A DNA stretch of 47,039 nucleotides. It comes from Lachnospiraceae bacterium UBA1683 (lineage in GTDB: Bacteria; Bacillota; Clostridia; Lachnospirales; Lachnospiraceae). The position numbers were made by a program, and so were the translations under genes. Numbering within the stretch: the first letter of the stretch is position 1; each line of letters starts with the position of its first letter. The notes under the pieces are model-generated. The model was not told the origin of the DNA and made no database searches. It saw nothing but the letters and a program-made list of their open reading frames with translations. The stretch lies in contig DCKD01000040.1 of the NCBI GenBank assembly GCA_002320245.1, positions 1 through 47,039 on the forward strand, in the 5' to 3' direction. Shown one piece after another: positions 15,900 to 23,531 of this stretch.

Positions 15900-16742
15900 A
15901 TGGGAATCAAAACATATAACCCATATACACCTTCCAGAAGACAGATGACTGGCTCTGATTTCTCTGAAATTACGAAGACAACTCCGGAGAAATCCTTGCT
16001 GGATTCCAAGAAGAGAACAGCCGGTCGCAACAGTCAGGGTAAAATTACAGTAAGACACCGCGGAGGCGGAGCTAAAAAGAAATATAGAATCATAGACTTC
16101 AAGAGAAAGAAAGACGGAATTCCGGCAACTGTAATCGGCATCGAGTATGATCCGAACAGAACAGCTAATATCGCGCTTATCTGCTACGCAGACGGCGAGA
16201 AAGCATATATCCTTGCTCCGGAAGGACTGAAGGTCGGAATGACAGTTATGAACGGTGAGACAGCAGAGGTCAGAGTAGGAAACTGCCTGCCGCTTGCTAA
16301 TATTCCGGTTGGTACACAAATCCACAACATTGAGCTTTATCCGGGAAAAGGCGGACAGCTTGTACGTTCAGCAGGAAACAGCGCACAGTTGATGGCGAAA
16401 GAAGGAAAATACGCAACACTTAGACTTCCGTCAGGAGAGATGAGAATGGTGCCTATTATCTGTAGAGCATCTGTTGGCGTTGTAGGAAACGGAGAGCACA
16501 ACCTGATTAACATTGGTAAAGCAGGTCGTAAGCGTCACATGGGTATCAGACCTACAGTACGTGGTTCCGTTATGAACCCGAACGACCATCCGCACGGTGG
16601 TGGTGAAGGTAAGACAAGTATCGGACGTCCGGGTCCATGCACACCTTGGGGTAAACCGGCACTTGGTCTTAAGACACGTAAGAAAAACAAAGCTTCTAAC
16701 AAGCTGATTGTAAGAAGAAGAGACGGTAAAGCAATCAAATAA
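15900..16742 (+). CDS. rplB: 50S ribosomal protein L2
   Basis: A 280-aa core 50S protein needed for subunit association and peptidyl transfer. GRNSQGKITVRHRGGGAKKK and the C-terminal segments MNPNDHPHGGGEGKTSIGR and PWGKPALGLKTR are diagnostic. The start MGIKTYNPYTPSRR at 15900 has AGGAG 8 nt upstream; the ORF ATG six codons earlier lies inside that ribosome-site region. rpsS follows after 25 nt. Confidence 0.98.
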   Translation: MGIKTYNPYTPSRRQMTGSDFSEITKTTPEKSLLDSKKRTAGRNSQGKITVRHRGGGAKKKYRIIDFKRKKDGIPATVIGIEYDPNRTANIALICYADGEKAYILAPEGLKVGMTVMNGETAEVRVGNCLPLANIPVGTQIHNIELYPGKGGQLVRSAGNSAQLMAKEGKYATLRLPSGEMRMVPIICRASVGVVGNGEHNLINIGKAGRKRHMGIRPTVRGSVMNPNDHPHGGGEGKTSIGRPGPCTPWGKPALGLKTRKKNKASNKLIVRRRDGKAIK

Positions 16743-16767
16743 TTAGTTTACAAGGAGGTTAGAACCT

Positions 16768-17049
16768 ATGGCTCGCTCACTTAAAAAAGGACCATTCGCA
16801 GACGAAAGCTTACTGAAAAAAGTAGACGCTATGAACGCTGCAGGTGATAAATCAGTTATTAAGACATGGTCACGTCGTTCTACAATCTTCCCGTCATTTG
16901 TAGGTCATACATTTGCCGTACATGACGGAAGAAAGCATGTGCCTGTATATGTTACAGAAGATATGGTTGGACACAAACTCGGAGAGTTCGTTGCAACAAG
17001 AACATACAGAGGACATGGAAAAGACGAGAAGAAGTCAAAAGTTAGATAA
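16768..17049 (+). CDS. rpsS: 30S ribosomal protein S19
   Basis: A 93-aa 30S head protein that binds 16S rRNA with S13. It reads MARSLKKGPFADESLLKKV at the N-terminus and contains WSRRSTIFPSFVGHTFAVH and EFVATRTYRGH. AAGGAGG precedes it. Normal length and no irregularity. Confidence 0.98.
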   Translation: MARSLKKGPFADESLLKKVDAMNAAGDKSVIKTWSRRSTIFPSFVGHTFAVHDGRKHVPVYVTEDMVGHKLGEFVATRTYRGHGKDEKKSKVR

Positions 17050-17082
17050 TAGATTAACATATTTCGAAAGGAGGGTTCATCC

Positions 17083-17469
17083 ATGGCTAAAGGACATAGA
17101 TCCCAAATCAAGAGAGAGAGAAATGCACAGAAAGATACAAGACCATCAGCAAAGATTTCTTACGCTAGAGTATCTGTTCAGAAAGCATGTTTCGTATTGG
17201 ATGCCATCAGAGGTAAGGATGTACAGACAGCACTTGGTATTTTAGCTTACAACCCAAGATACGCTTCAAGTGTGATAGAAAAATTATTGAAATCAGCAAT
17301 TGCAAACGCTGAGAATAACAACGGTATGAGTGCCGAAAACCTTTATATTGAAGAGTGTTACGCAAATAAAGGACCGACAATGAAGAGAATCAGACCAAGA
17401 GCACAGGGTAGAGCTTATAGAATCGAGAAGAGAATGAGCCACATCACAATCGTGCTGAATGAAAGATAA
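17083..17469 (+). CDS. rplV: 50S ribosomal protein L22
   Basis: A 128-aa exit-tunnel protein. It starts MAKGHRSQIKRERN and contains KISYARVSVQKACFVLDAIR and the tunnel hairpin region KGPTMKRIRPRAQGRAYRI. GGAGGG lies upstream. Only 11 nt separate it from rpsC. Confidence 0.98.
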   Translation: MAKGHRSQIKRERNAQKDTRPSAKISYARVSVQKACFVLDAIRGKDVQTALGILAYNPRYASSVIEKLLKSAIANAENNNGMSAENLYIEECYANKGPTMKRIRPRAQGRAYRIEKRMSHITIVLNER

Positions 17470-17480
17470 GGAGGAACACA

Positions 17481-18137
17481 ATGGGACAGAAAGTTAATCC
17501 TCATGGCTTAAGAGTCGGAGTTATTAAAGACTGGGATTCCAAGTGGTATGCTGAAAAAGATTTTGCAGACAACCTGGTAGAAGACCATGCAATCAGAAAA
17601 TTTTTGAAGAAAAGATTATACAGTGCCGGAATTTCAAAAATTGAAATCGAAAGAGCATCTGATCGTGTAAAAATTGTCGTATATACAGCGAAGCCTGGTG
17701 TAGTAATCGGTAAAGGCGGAGCTGAAATCGAGAAAGTAAAAGCTGAACTTGCACAGTTCACAGACAAAAAGCTGATCGTTGATATCAAAGAGGTCAAAAG
17801 ACCGGATAAAGATGCACAGCTTGTAGCTGAAAATATTGCACAGCAGCTTGAGAACCGTATTTCATTCAGACGTGCTATGAAATCCTGTATGTCAAGAACA
17901 ATGAAATCCGGAGCGCTCGGTGTAAAGACTTCCGTATCCGGACGTCTCGGCGGGGCTGATATGGCTCGTACAGAGTTCTACAGCGAAGGAACAATCCCGC
18001 TTCAGACACTGAGAGCTGACATTGATTATGGATTCGCAGAAGCTGACACAACTTACGGAAAAGTCGGTGTAAAGGTTTGGATTTACAAAGGCGAAGTTCT
18101 TCCGACTAAGGCTGAAAAGGAAGGGAGCGATAAATAA
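17481..18137 (+). CDS. rpsC: 30S ribosomal protein S3
   Basis: A 218-aa protein at the mRNA entry channel. MGQKVNPHGLRVGVIKDW is the usual N-terminus and VVIGKGGAEIEKVK is the KH-domain GXXG loop. The C-terminal domain has GRLGGADMARTEFYSEGTIPL (partial). Its stop overlaps the rplP start by one base. Confidence 0.98.
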   Translation: MGQKVNPHGLRVGVIKDWDSKWYAEKDFADNLVEDHAIRKFLKKRLYSAGISKIEIERASDRVKIVVYTAKPGVVIGKGGAEIEKVKAELAQFTDKKLIVDIKEVKRPDKDAQLVAENIAQQLENRISFRRAMKSCMSRTMKSGALGVKTSVSGRLGGADMARTEFYSEGTIPLQTLRADIDYGFAEADTTYGKVGVKVWIYKGEVLPTKAEKEGSDK

Positions 18138-18574
18138 TGTTAATGCCAAAAAGAGTAAAACGTCGTAAACAGTTCCGTGGTACTATGAAGGGCAAAGCCC
18201 TCAGAGGTAACACGATTTCATATGGTGAATATGGTATCGTTGCAACTGAGCCATGCTGGATTCGTTCTAACCAGATCGAGGCAGCCCGTGTCGCTATGAC
18301 TCGTTATATCAAACGTGGTGGTAAAGTTTGGATTAAAATATTCCCAGATAAACCGGTAACAGCAAAACCAGCAGAAACTCGTATGGGTAGTGGTAAGGGA
18401 GCATTGGAGTACTGGGTAGCAGTAGTGAAACCAGGCCGTGTAATGTTCGAAATCGCAGGAGTACCTGAGGAAGTAGCCAGAGAGGCACTTCGTCTTGCAA
18501 TGCACAAATTACCTTGCAAATGCAAAATCGTTTCTCGCGCAGAATTAGAAGGCGGTGATAACAGTGAAAATTAA
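18137..18574 (+). CDS. rplP: 50S ribosomal protein L16
   Basis: A 145-aa protein near the A site. It begins MLMPKRVKRRKQFRGTMKG and contains GKGALEYWVAVVKPGRVMFE and REALRLAMHKLPCKCKIV. Start overlaps the rpsC stop; its end overlaps the rpmC start by 11 nt. Confidence 0.98.
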   Translation: MLMPKRVKRRKQFRGTMKGKALRGNTISYGEYGIVATEPCWIRSNQIEAARVAMTRYIKRGGKVWIKIFPDKPVTAKPAETRMGSGKGALEYWVAVVKPGRVMFEIAGVPEEVAREALRLAMHKLPCKCKIVSRAELEGGDNSEN

Positions 18575-18767
18575 TACATTTGTGAACGAATTAAGAGGAA
18601 AATCCGCAGAGGAATTGAATGAAGAATTAGTAGCTGCTAAGAAAGAGCTTTTTAACCTGAGATTCCAGAATGCGACAAACCAGCTTGACAATACAAGCAG
18701 AATTAAGGAAGTAAGAAAAAATATTGCACGTATTCAGACAATGATTACAGAGACCGAAAGGGCGTAG
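18564..18767 (+). CDS. rpmC: 50S ribosomal protein L29
   Basis: A 67-aa helical hairpin protein at the tunnel exit. A GTG start at 18564 gives VKINTFVNELRGKSAEELNE, which matches the family N-terminus better than the ATT-type frame start at 18555. It overlaps rplP by 11 nt. LVAAKKELFNLRFQNATNQL is the family core. A 202-nt structured spacer follows. Confidence 0.95.
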   Translation: MKINTFVNELRGKSAEELNEELVAAKKELFNLRFQNATNQLDNTSRIKEVRKNIARIQTMITETERA

Positions 18768-18969
18768 GCCGAAAGCGCTTAGTGAGCTATTATTGAACTT
18801 AGTGCGAGGTCGTTCCTTGGGATTGGTGATACACTGAACACTTGGCGAAGTAATATTAAGCCTAGTGTGAAGGCAGATACTCCGAGCAAAGCGAGGATGT
18901 ATCATCCATACGAGCCCGGCGAAAGGAACTTCCTTATCAGACGAAAACAATTTGAAAGGAGTAGCAACT
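18768..18969 (+). ncRNA. Structured spacer between rpmC and rpsQ
   Basis: A nested fold is visible: GTTCCTT (18812-18818) with AAGGAAC (18923-18929), then TGATAC (18827-18832) with GTATCA (18899-18904), then ACACTTGGC (18838-18846) with GCCTAGTGT (18860-18868). All outer helices are perfect and correctly nested. CTTAGTG is repeated near the 5' end. No coding frame. Function unknown. Confidence 0.5.
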
Positions 18970-19227
18970 GTGGAAGAGAGAAATTTAAGAAAAGTTCGCG
19001 TTGGCAAGGTTGTCAGCGATAAAATGGATAAGACAATTGTTGTAGCAGTTGAAGACCACGTTAAGCATCCACTTTATAAGAAAATCGTTAAGAGAACTTA
19101 TAAACTGCAGGCCCACGATGAGAACAACGAGTGCAACATTGGAGATACAGTAAGAGTTATGGAAACAAGACCGCTGTCTAAGAACAAAAGATGGAGACTT
19201 GTTGAGATTATGGAGAGGGCAAAATAA
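18970..19227 (+). CDS. rpsQ: 30S ribosomal protein S17
   Basis: An 85-aa primary 16S-binding protein. VEERNLRKVRVGKVVSDKMD and NIGDTVRVMETRPLSKNKRW are diagnostic. A GTG start at 18970 is chosen because AAAGGAG lies 8 nt upstream; the ATG at 18952 lies within that site region. rplN follows after 75 nt. Confidence 0.95.
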   Translation: MEERNLRKVRVGKVVSDKMDKTIVVAVEDHVKHPLYKKIVKRTYKLQAHDENNECNIGDTVRVMETRPLSKNKRWRLVEIMERAK

Positions 19228-19302
19228 TTGCCCGCATATATGTAGAGAGAGTTGCTGGATGAAGAGATTTCAGCTAATATATATTGGAGGAGGTTTACCT
19301 GC

Positions 19303-19671
19303 ATGATACAACAGGAAAGTAGACTTAAAGTAGCAGACAACACAGGCGCTAAAGAATTACTGTGTATCCGTGTACTTGGCGGTTCTACAAGAAGATATGC
19401 CAATATCGGAGATGTGATCGTTGCGACTGTTAAAGATGCAACACCAGGCGGCGTTGTGAAAAAAGGTGACGTTGTGAAAGCTGTAGTTGTTCGTACTGTT
19501 AAAGGTGCCCGTCGTAAAGACGGTTCTTATATCAGATTTGACGAAAATGCTGCTGTAATTATAAAAGACGATTTGAATCCACGTGGAACACGTATTTTTG
19601 GACCAGTAGCCAGAGAGCTGAGAGAGAAACATTTTATGAAGATCGTATCCTTAGCTCCGGAAGTACTGTAG
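19303..19671 (+). CDS. rplN: 50S ribosomal protein L14
   Basis: A 122-aa intersubunit protein. MIQQESRLKVADNTGAKELL is the universal N-terminus, so the start is 19303 rather than 19252; GGAGGAGG precedes it. VKKGDVVKAVVVRTVKG and FDENAAVIIKDDLNPRGTRI confirm. rplX follows after 13 nt. Confidence 0.98.
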   Translation: MIQQESRLKVADNTGAKELLCIRVLGGSTRRYANIGDVIVATVKDATPGGVVKKGDVVKAVVVRTVKGARRKDGSYIRFDENAAVIIKDDLNPRGTRIFGPVARELREKHFMKIVSLAPEVL

Positions 19672-19684
19672 GGAGGTGCCGAGA

Positions 19685-19996
19685 ATGTCAACTATGAAAA
19701 TCAAAAAAGGCGACACAGTTAAGGTTATCGCCGGTAGAGATAAAGACAAAGAAGGCAAAGTGATTGCCGTTAATCAGAAAGACGGAAAAGTTCTCGTTGA
19801 AGGTGTCAATATGCTGACAAAGCACACAAAACCAAGCGCTGCTAACCAGAACGGCGGAATCATCCATCAGGAAGGGCCAATCGACATTTCTAACGTGATG
19901 TATGTGCACAAAGGAAAAGCTACAAGGGTTGGATTCAAGATGGACGGAGATAAAAAGGTTCGTGTTGCAAAATCAACAGGCGAAGTAATTGACTAA
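19685..19996 (+). CDS. rplX: 50S ribosomal protein L24
   Basis: A 103-aa KOW-domain assembly initiator. MKIKKGDTVKVIAGRDKDKE is the KOW motif region and HTKPSAANQNGGIIHQEGPI the conserved centre. The ATG at 19685 is 8 nt after GGGAGG; an ATG three codons further on is also possible. rplE follows after 23 nt. Confidence 0.97.
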   Translation: MSTMKIKKGDTVKVIAGRDKDKEGKVIAVNQKDGKVLVEGVNMLTKHTKPSAANQNGGIIHQEGPIDISNVMYVHKGKATRVGFKMDGDKKVRVAKSTGEVID

Positions 19997-20019
19997 TTTA
20001 AGGAAGGAGGACTTAAACG

Positions 20020-20559
20020 TTGAGTAGACTGAAAGAACAGTATCAGAATGAAATCATGGATGCAATGATTAAAAAATTCGGATATAAAAATATTATGGAA
20101 GTGCCGAAACTGGATAAAGTTGTAATTAACATGGGTGTCGGCGAAGCAAAAGATAACGCAAAAGTTTTGGAATCTGCTGTAGCTGATATGGAGAAAATCT
20201 CCGGACAGAAAGCAGTCCTGACAAGAGCAAAGAACTCCGTGGCGAACTTCAAAATCAGAGAAGGTATGCCAATCGGATGTAAAGTTACTTTAAGAGGAGA
20301 AAGAATGTACGAGTTCGTTGATCGTCTGATCAACCTTGCACTTCCTCGTGTACGTGACTTTAGAGGTGTAAATCCTAACGCATTTGACGGAAGAGGAAAT
20401 TACGCACTTGGAATCAAGGAGCAGTTGATTTTCCCTGAAATCGAGTACGATAAAGTAGACAAAGTCAGAGGTATGGATGTAATTTTCGTTACAACAGCTA
20501 AGACTGACGAAGAAGCACGTGAATTATTGACTCAGTTCAATATGCCATTTACTAAGTAA
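20020..20559 (+). CDS. rplE: 50S ribosomal protein L5
   Basis: A 179-aa 5S-rRNA-binding protein. It uses a TTG start at 20020, placed 9 nt after AAGGAGG; the product begins with MSRLKEQYQNEIMDAM. GQKAVLTRAKNSVANFKIRE and LPRVRDFRGVNPNAFDGRG are diagnostic. The rare start codon may lower initiation. rpsZ follows after 12 nt. Confidence 0.97.
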   Translation: MSRLKEQYQNEIMDAMIKKFGYKNIMEVPKLDKVVINMGVGEAKDNAKVLESAVADMEKISGQKAVLTRAKNSVANFKIREGMPIGCKVTLRGERMYEFVDRLINLALPRVRDFRGVNPNAFDGRGNYALGIKEQLIFPEIEYDKVDKVRGMDVIFVTTAKTDEEARELLTQFNMPFTK

Positions 20560-20571
20560 GGAGGGAAATTC

Positions 20572-20757
20572 ATGGCTAAGACATCAATGAAAATCAAACA
20601 GCAGCGCGCGCCGAAATTCTCCACAAGAGAATACAGCCGCTGCAGAATTTGTGGACGTCCACATGCATATTTAAGAAAATATGGTATCTGCCGTATCTGC
20701 TTCCGTGAATTGGCATACAAAGGTGAGATTCCGGGAGTTAAAAAGGCAAGCTGGTAG
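20572..20757 (+). CDS. rpsZ: 30S ribosomal protein S14, zinc-binding type
   Basis: A 61-aa S14 of the zinc-containing (C+) form. The two CXXC pairs, CRICGRPH and CRICFRELA, bind zinc. MAKTSMKIKQQRAPKFSTRE opens the protein. AAGGAGG precedes it. Whether a zinc-free paralogue exists elsewhere cannot be told here. Confidence 0.97.
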   Translation: MAKTSMKIKQQRAPKFSTREYSRCRICGRPHAYLRKYGICRICFRELAYKGEIPGVKKASW

Positions 20758-20812
20758 GCACTGAACACCAGTAAATGATTGTAATGAGTAAAGAATAGGA
20801 GGACATCAATCC

Positions 20813-21214
20813 ATGACTATGAGTGATCCAATCGCAGATATGCTTACTAGAATCCGTAATGCAAATACTGCTAAACATGATACAGTTGATGTACCTGCAT
20901 CAAAGATGAAAATCGCGATTGCTGATATTCTTCTTGATGAAGGATACATTGTAAAATATGATATCGTAGAAGATGGAAATTTTAAGACAATTCATATCAC
21001 ATTGAAATACGGTGCGGATAAGAACGAGAAAGTTATCTCCGGTCTGAAGAGAATTTCCAAACCAGGTCTTCGCGTATATGCAAACAGCGAAGATATGCCG
21101 AAGGTACTTGGCGGACTTGGAACAGCTATTGTTTCAACAAATAAGGGTGTTATTACAGATAAAGAAGCAAGAAAACTTGGCGTAGGCGGAGAGGTTCTTG
21201 CATTTGTATGGTAG
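20813..21214 (+). CDS. rpsH: 30S ribosomal protein S8
   Basis: A 133-aa primary 16S-binding protein and known spc-operon autoregulator in E. coli. MSDPIADMLTRIRNANTAKH and the C-terminal STNKGVITDKEARKLGVGGE are conserved. ATG at 20813 lies 10 nt after AGGAGG; a second ATG two codons later is an alternative. A 195-nt structured spacer follows. Confidence 0.98.
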   Translation: MTMSDPIADMLTRIRNANTAKHDTVDVPASKMKIAIADILLDEGYIVKYDIVEDGNFKTIHITLKYGADKNEKVISGLKRISKPGLRVYANSEDMPKVLGGLGTAIVSTNKGVITDKEARKLGVGGEVLAFVW

Positions 21215-21409
21215 ACACTGACCATTTATAGAAGAGCATGAGGAAGGCGGAAACACCACAGCCACTAGGTTCGAAAGAACCTCACCAAGAGGACTGGGTG
21301 TACGTTCGCACTAAATTCGAAAATACCTCATTAAGTGCTCACAGCAACTGAAAACAGAGCGGGCTTGAGTATCCGCTCCGAGAATTTAAGTTAACAGGAG
21401 GACAAAGGT
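21215..21409 (+). ncRNA. Structured spacer between rpsH and rplF
   Basis: A multi-helix fold is evident. GAGCA (21234-21238) pairs TGCTC (21336-21340) and TGAGG (21239-21243) pairs CCTCA (21326-21330). Inside, CACC (21254-21257) pairs GGTG (21297-21300), enclosing AGGTTC-GAAA-GAACCT (21267-21282) with a GNRA tetraloop. A further GAGCGG/CCGCTC hairpin lies at about 21357-21380. No protein frame. Function unknown. Confidence 0.5.
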
Positions 21410-21952
21410 ATGTCACGTATAGGAAGACTGCCAATCACAATCCCAGCCGGAGTGAAAGTTGAGATTGCTGAGAATAATGTTGTGACCGTTACAGGTCCGA
21501 AAGGAACTCTTACAAAAGAGCTTCCGGTTGAAATGGAAATCAAACAGGAAGGCGAGGAAGTCATCGTAACAAGACCGAACGACTTAAAGAGAATGAAATC
21601 TCTTCATGGTCTGACAAGAACATTGATTAACAATATGGTTGTCGGTGTTACAGACGGATATGAGAAAGTTCTGGAAGTAAACGGTGTTGGTTACAGAGCT
21701 TCCAAGTCAGGAAATAAACTGACATTGAACCTTGGATATTCACATCCGGTAGAGATGATTGATCCGGAAGGTATCGAGACTGTTCTGGAAGGACAGAACA
21801 AGATTACCGTAAAAGGTATCAGCAAAGAAAAAGTTGGCCAGTACGCTGCTGAAATCAGAGATAAGAGAAGACCGGAACCTTACAAAGGAAAAGGTATCAA
21901 GTATGCTGATGAAGTTATCAGACGTAAAGTTGGTAAGACTGGTAAGAAATAA
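21410..21952 (+). CDS. rplF: 50S ribosomal protein L6
   Basis: A 180-aa protein near the factor-binding region. MSRIGRLPITIPAGVKVEI opens it; KVLEVNGVGYRASKSGNKLT and the C-terminal RRPEPYKGKGIKYADEVIRR are diagnostic. AGGAGG precedes it. rplR follows after 18 nt. Confidence 0.98.
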   Translation: MSRIGRLPITIPAGVKVEIAENNVVTVTGPKGTLTKELPVEMEIKQEGEEVIVTRPNDLKRMKSLHGLTRTLINNMVVGVTDGYEKVLEVNGVGYRASKSGNKLTLNLGYSHPVEMIDPEGIETVLEGQNKITVKGISKEKVGQYAAEIRDKRRPEPYKGKGIKYADEVIRRKVGKTGKK

Positions 21953-21970
21953 TTAAGGAGGGTGTGAATA

Positions 21971-22339
21971 ATGGTTAGTAAGAAATCAAGAGTTGAAATT
22001 CGTAGAAAAAAACACATGAAATTGCGTAACCGTTTCAGCGGAACTGCTGAAAGACCACGCTTGGCAGTGTTTAGAAGTAATAATCATATGTATGCACAGA
22101 TTATCGACGACACAGTTGGAAACACTCTGGTTGCAGCTTCCACTCTTCAGAAAGACGTGAAAGCAGAACTTGAGAAAACGAACAACGTTGATGCGGCAGC
22201 ATATCTTGGAAAAGTAATCGCTGAGAAGGCAAAAGCAAAAGGAATCACAGACGTAGTCTTCGACAGAGGTGGATTCATTTATCAGGGAAAAATCAAAGCA
22301 TTAGCAGACGCAGCCAGAGAAGCTGGACTGAATTTCTAG
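21971..22339 (+). CDS. rplR: 50S ribosomal protein L18
   Basis: A 122-aa 5S-rRNA-binding protein with a basic N-terminus (MVSKKSRVEIRRKKHMKLRN), TAERPRLAVFRSNNHMYAQI in the centre and VVFDRGGFIYQGKIKALAD near the end. It is preceded by GGAGGG and spaced 15 nt from rpsE. Confidence 0.98.
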   Translation: MVSKKSRVEIRRKKHMKLRNRFSGTAERPRLAVFRSNNHMYAQIIDDTVGNTLVAASTLQKDVKAELEKTNNVDAAAYLGKVIAEKAKAKGITDVVFDRGGFIYQGKIKALADAAREAGLNF

Positions 22340-22354
22340 GAAGGGAGAACACAT

Positions 22355-22864
22355 ATGAGACAGGAACGTATTGATGCTAGTCAGTTAGAGTTAGAAGAAA
22401 AAGTGGTATCAATCAAACGTGTTACCAAGGTCGTAAAAGGTGGTCGTAACATGAGATTCACAGCTTTAGTAGTTGTAGGCGACGGAAAAGGCCATGTTGG
22501 TGCAGGTTTAGGAAAAGCTACTGAAATCCCGGAAGCTATCCGCAAAGGAAAAGAAGATGCAACAAAGAAACTGATTGAAGTTTCACTTGACGAGAATGAT
22601 AGTGTAACACATGATGTTATCGGTAAATTTGGAAGCGCTTCTGTACTGCTGAAGAAAGCTCCGGAAGGTACTGGAGTTATCGCCGGAGGTCCGGCACGTG
22701 CGGTTATCGAGATGGCAGGAATCAAGAATATCCGTACAAAATCATTAGGTTCTAACAACAAACAGAACGTAGTACTTGCTACTATCGAGGGTCTTAAGGG
22801 AGTGAAAACTCCGGAAGTTGTTGCGAAACTTCGTGGTAAATCAGTAGAAGAGATTGTGGGCTAA
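22355..22864 (+). CDS. rpsE: 30S ribosomal protein S5
   Basis: A 169-aa fidelity-related protein near the mRNA entry. RVTKVVKGGRNMRFTALVVV and GDGKGHVGAGLGKATEIPEA form the dsRNA-binding domain; SLGSNNKQNVVLATIEGL is in the C-terminal part. GGGAG precedes it. rpmD follows after 16 nt. Confidence 0.98.
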   Translation: MRQERIDASQLELEEKVVSIKRVTKVVKGGRNMRFTALVVVGDGKGHVGAGLGKATEIPEAIRKGKEDATKKLIEVSLDENDSVTHDVIGKFGSASVLLKKAPEGTGVIAGGPARAVIEMAGIKNIRTKSLGSNNKQNVVLATIEGLKGVKTPEVVAKLRGKSVEEIVG

Positions 22865-22880
22865 TAGGAGGTAAAGTTTA

Positions 22881-23063
22881 ATGGCAAATTTAAAAGTTAC
22901 ACTGGTTAAGTCTACTATCGGTGCTATACCAAAGCATAGAAAAACTGTAGAAGCTTTGGGACTGAAAAAGCTGAACAAAACAGTTGTATTACCGGATAAT
23001 GCAGCAACAAGAGGTATGGTACAGCAGGTTAGACATTTAGTGAAAGTTGAAGAAGAAGCGTAA
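22881..23063 (+). CDS. rpmD: 50S ribosomal protein L30
   Basis: A 60-aa protein with the compact L30 fold: LKVTLVKSTIGAIPKHRKTV, then LGLKKLNKTVVLPDNAATRG and a C-terminal QVRHLVKVEE helix. AGGAGG precedes the ATG. Normal length. Confidence 0.98.
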   Translation: MANLKVTLVKSTIGAIPKHRKTVEALGLKKLNKTVVLPDNAATRGMVQQVRHLVKVEEEA

Positions 23064-23090
23064 AATATAAATCGATAAGGAGGTAATATC

Positions 23091-23531
23091 ATGGACTTAT
23101 CAAACTTAAGACCGGCAGACGGTTCTAAACAGAGTGATAATTTCAGAAGAGGCCGTGGACATGGTTCTGGAAATGGTAAGACGGCTGGTAAGGGCCACAA
23201 GGGTCAGAAAGCTCGTTCAGGAGCTCCAAGACCGGGCTTTGAAGGTGGTCAGATGCCTTTATACAGAAGATTGCCAAAGAGAGGTTTCACTTGCAGAAAC
23301 TCAAAAGAAATCGTTGGCATCAACCTGAGCGCATTGGAAGTATTTGAAGATGGCGCAACAGTTTCCGTTGAGACATTGATTGAGAACGGAATTGTAAAGA
23401 ATCCTAAAGATGGTGTAAAAATTCTTGGAAATGGAGAGTTTACTAAGAAGCTCACAGTTCAGGCGAATGCATTCAGTGCAAAAGCGGCTGAAAAGATTGA
23501 GTCACTTGGTGGAAAAGCAGAGGTGATCTAA
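23091..23531 (+). CDS. rplO: 50S ribosomal protein L15
   Basis: A 146-aa late-assembly protein with a glycine/arginine-rich extended N-terminus (RRGRGHGSGNGKTAGKGHKG) and the segment QMPLYRRLPKRGF. Its stop overlaps the first base of secY, as is common in this operon. Confidence 0.98.
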   Translation: MDLSNLRPADGSKQSDNFRRGRGHGSGNGKTAGKGHKGQKARSGAPRPGFEGGQMPLYRRLPKRGFTCRNSKEIVGINLSALEVFEDGATVSVETLIENGIVKNPKDGVKILGNGEFTKKLTVQANAFSAKAAEKIESLGGKAEVI

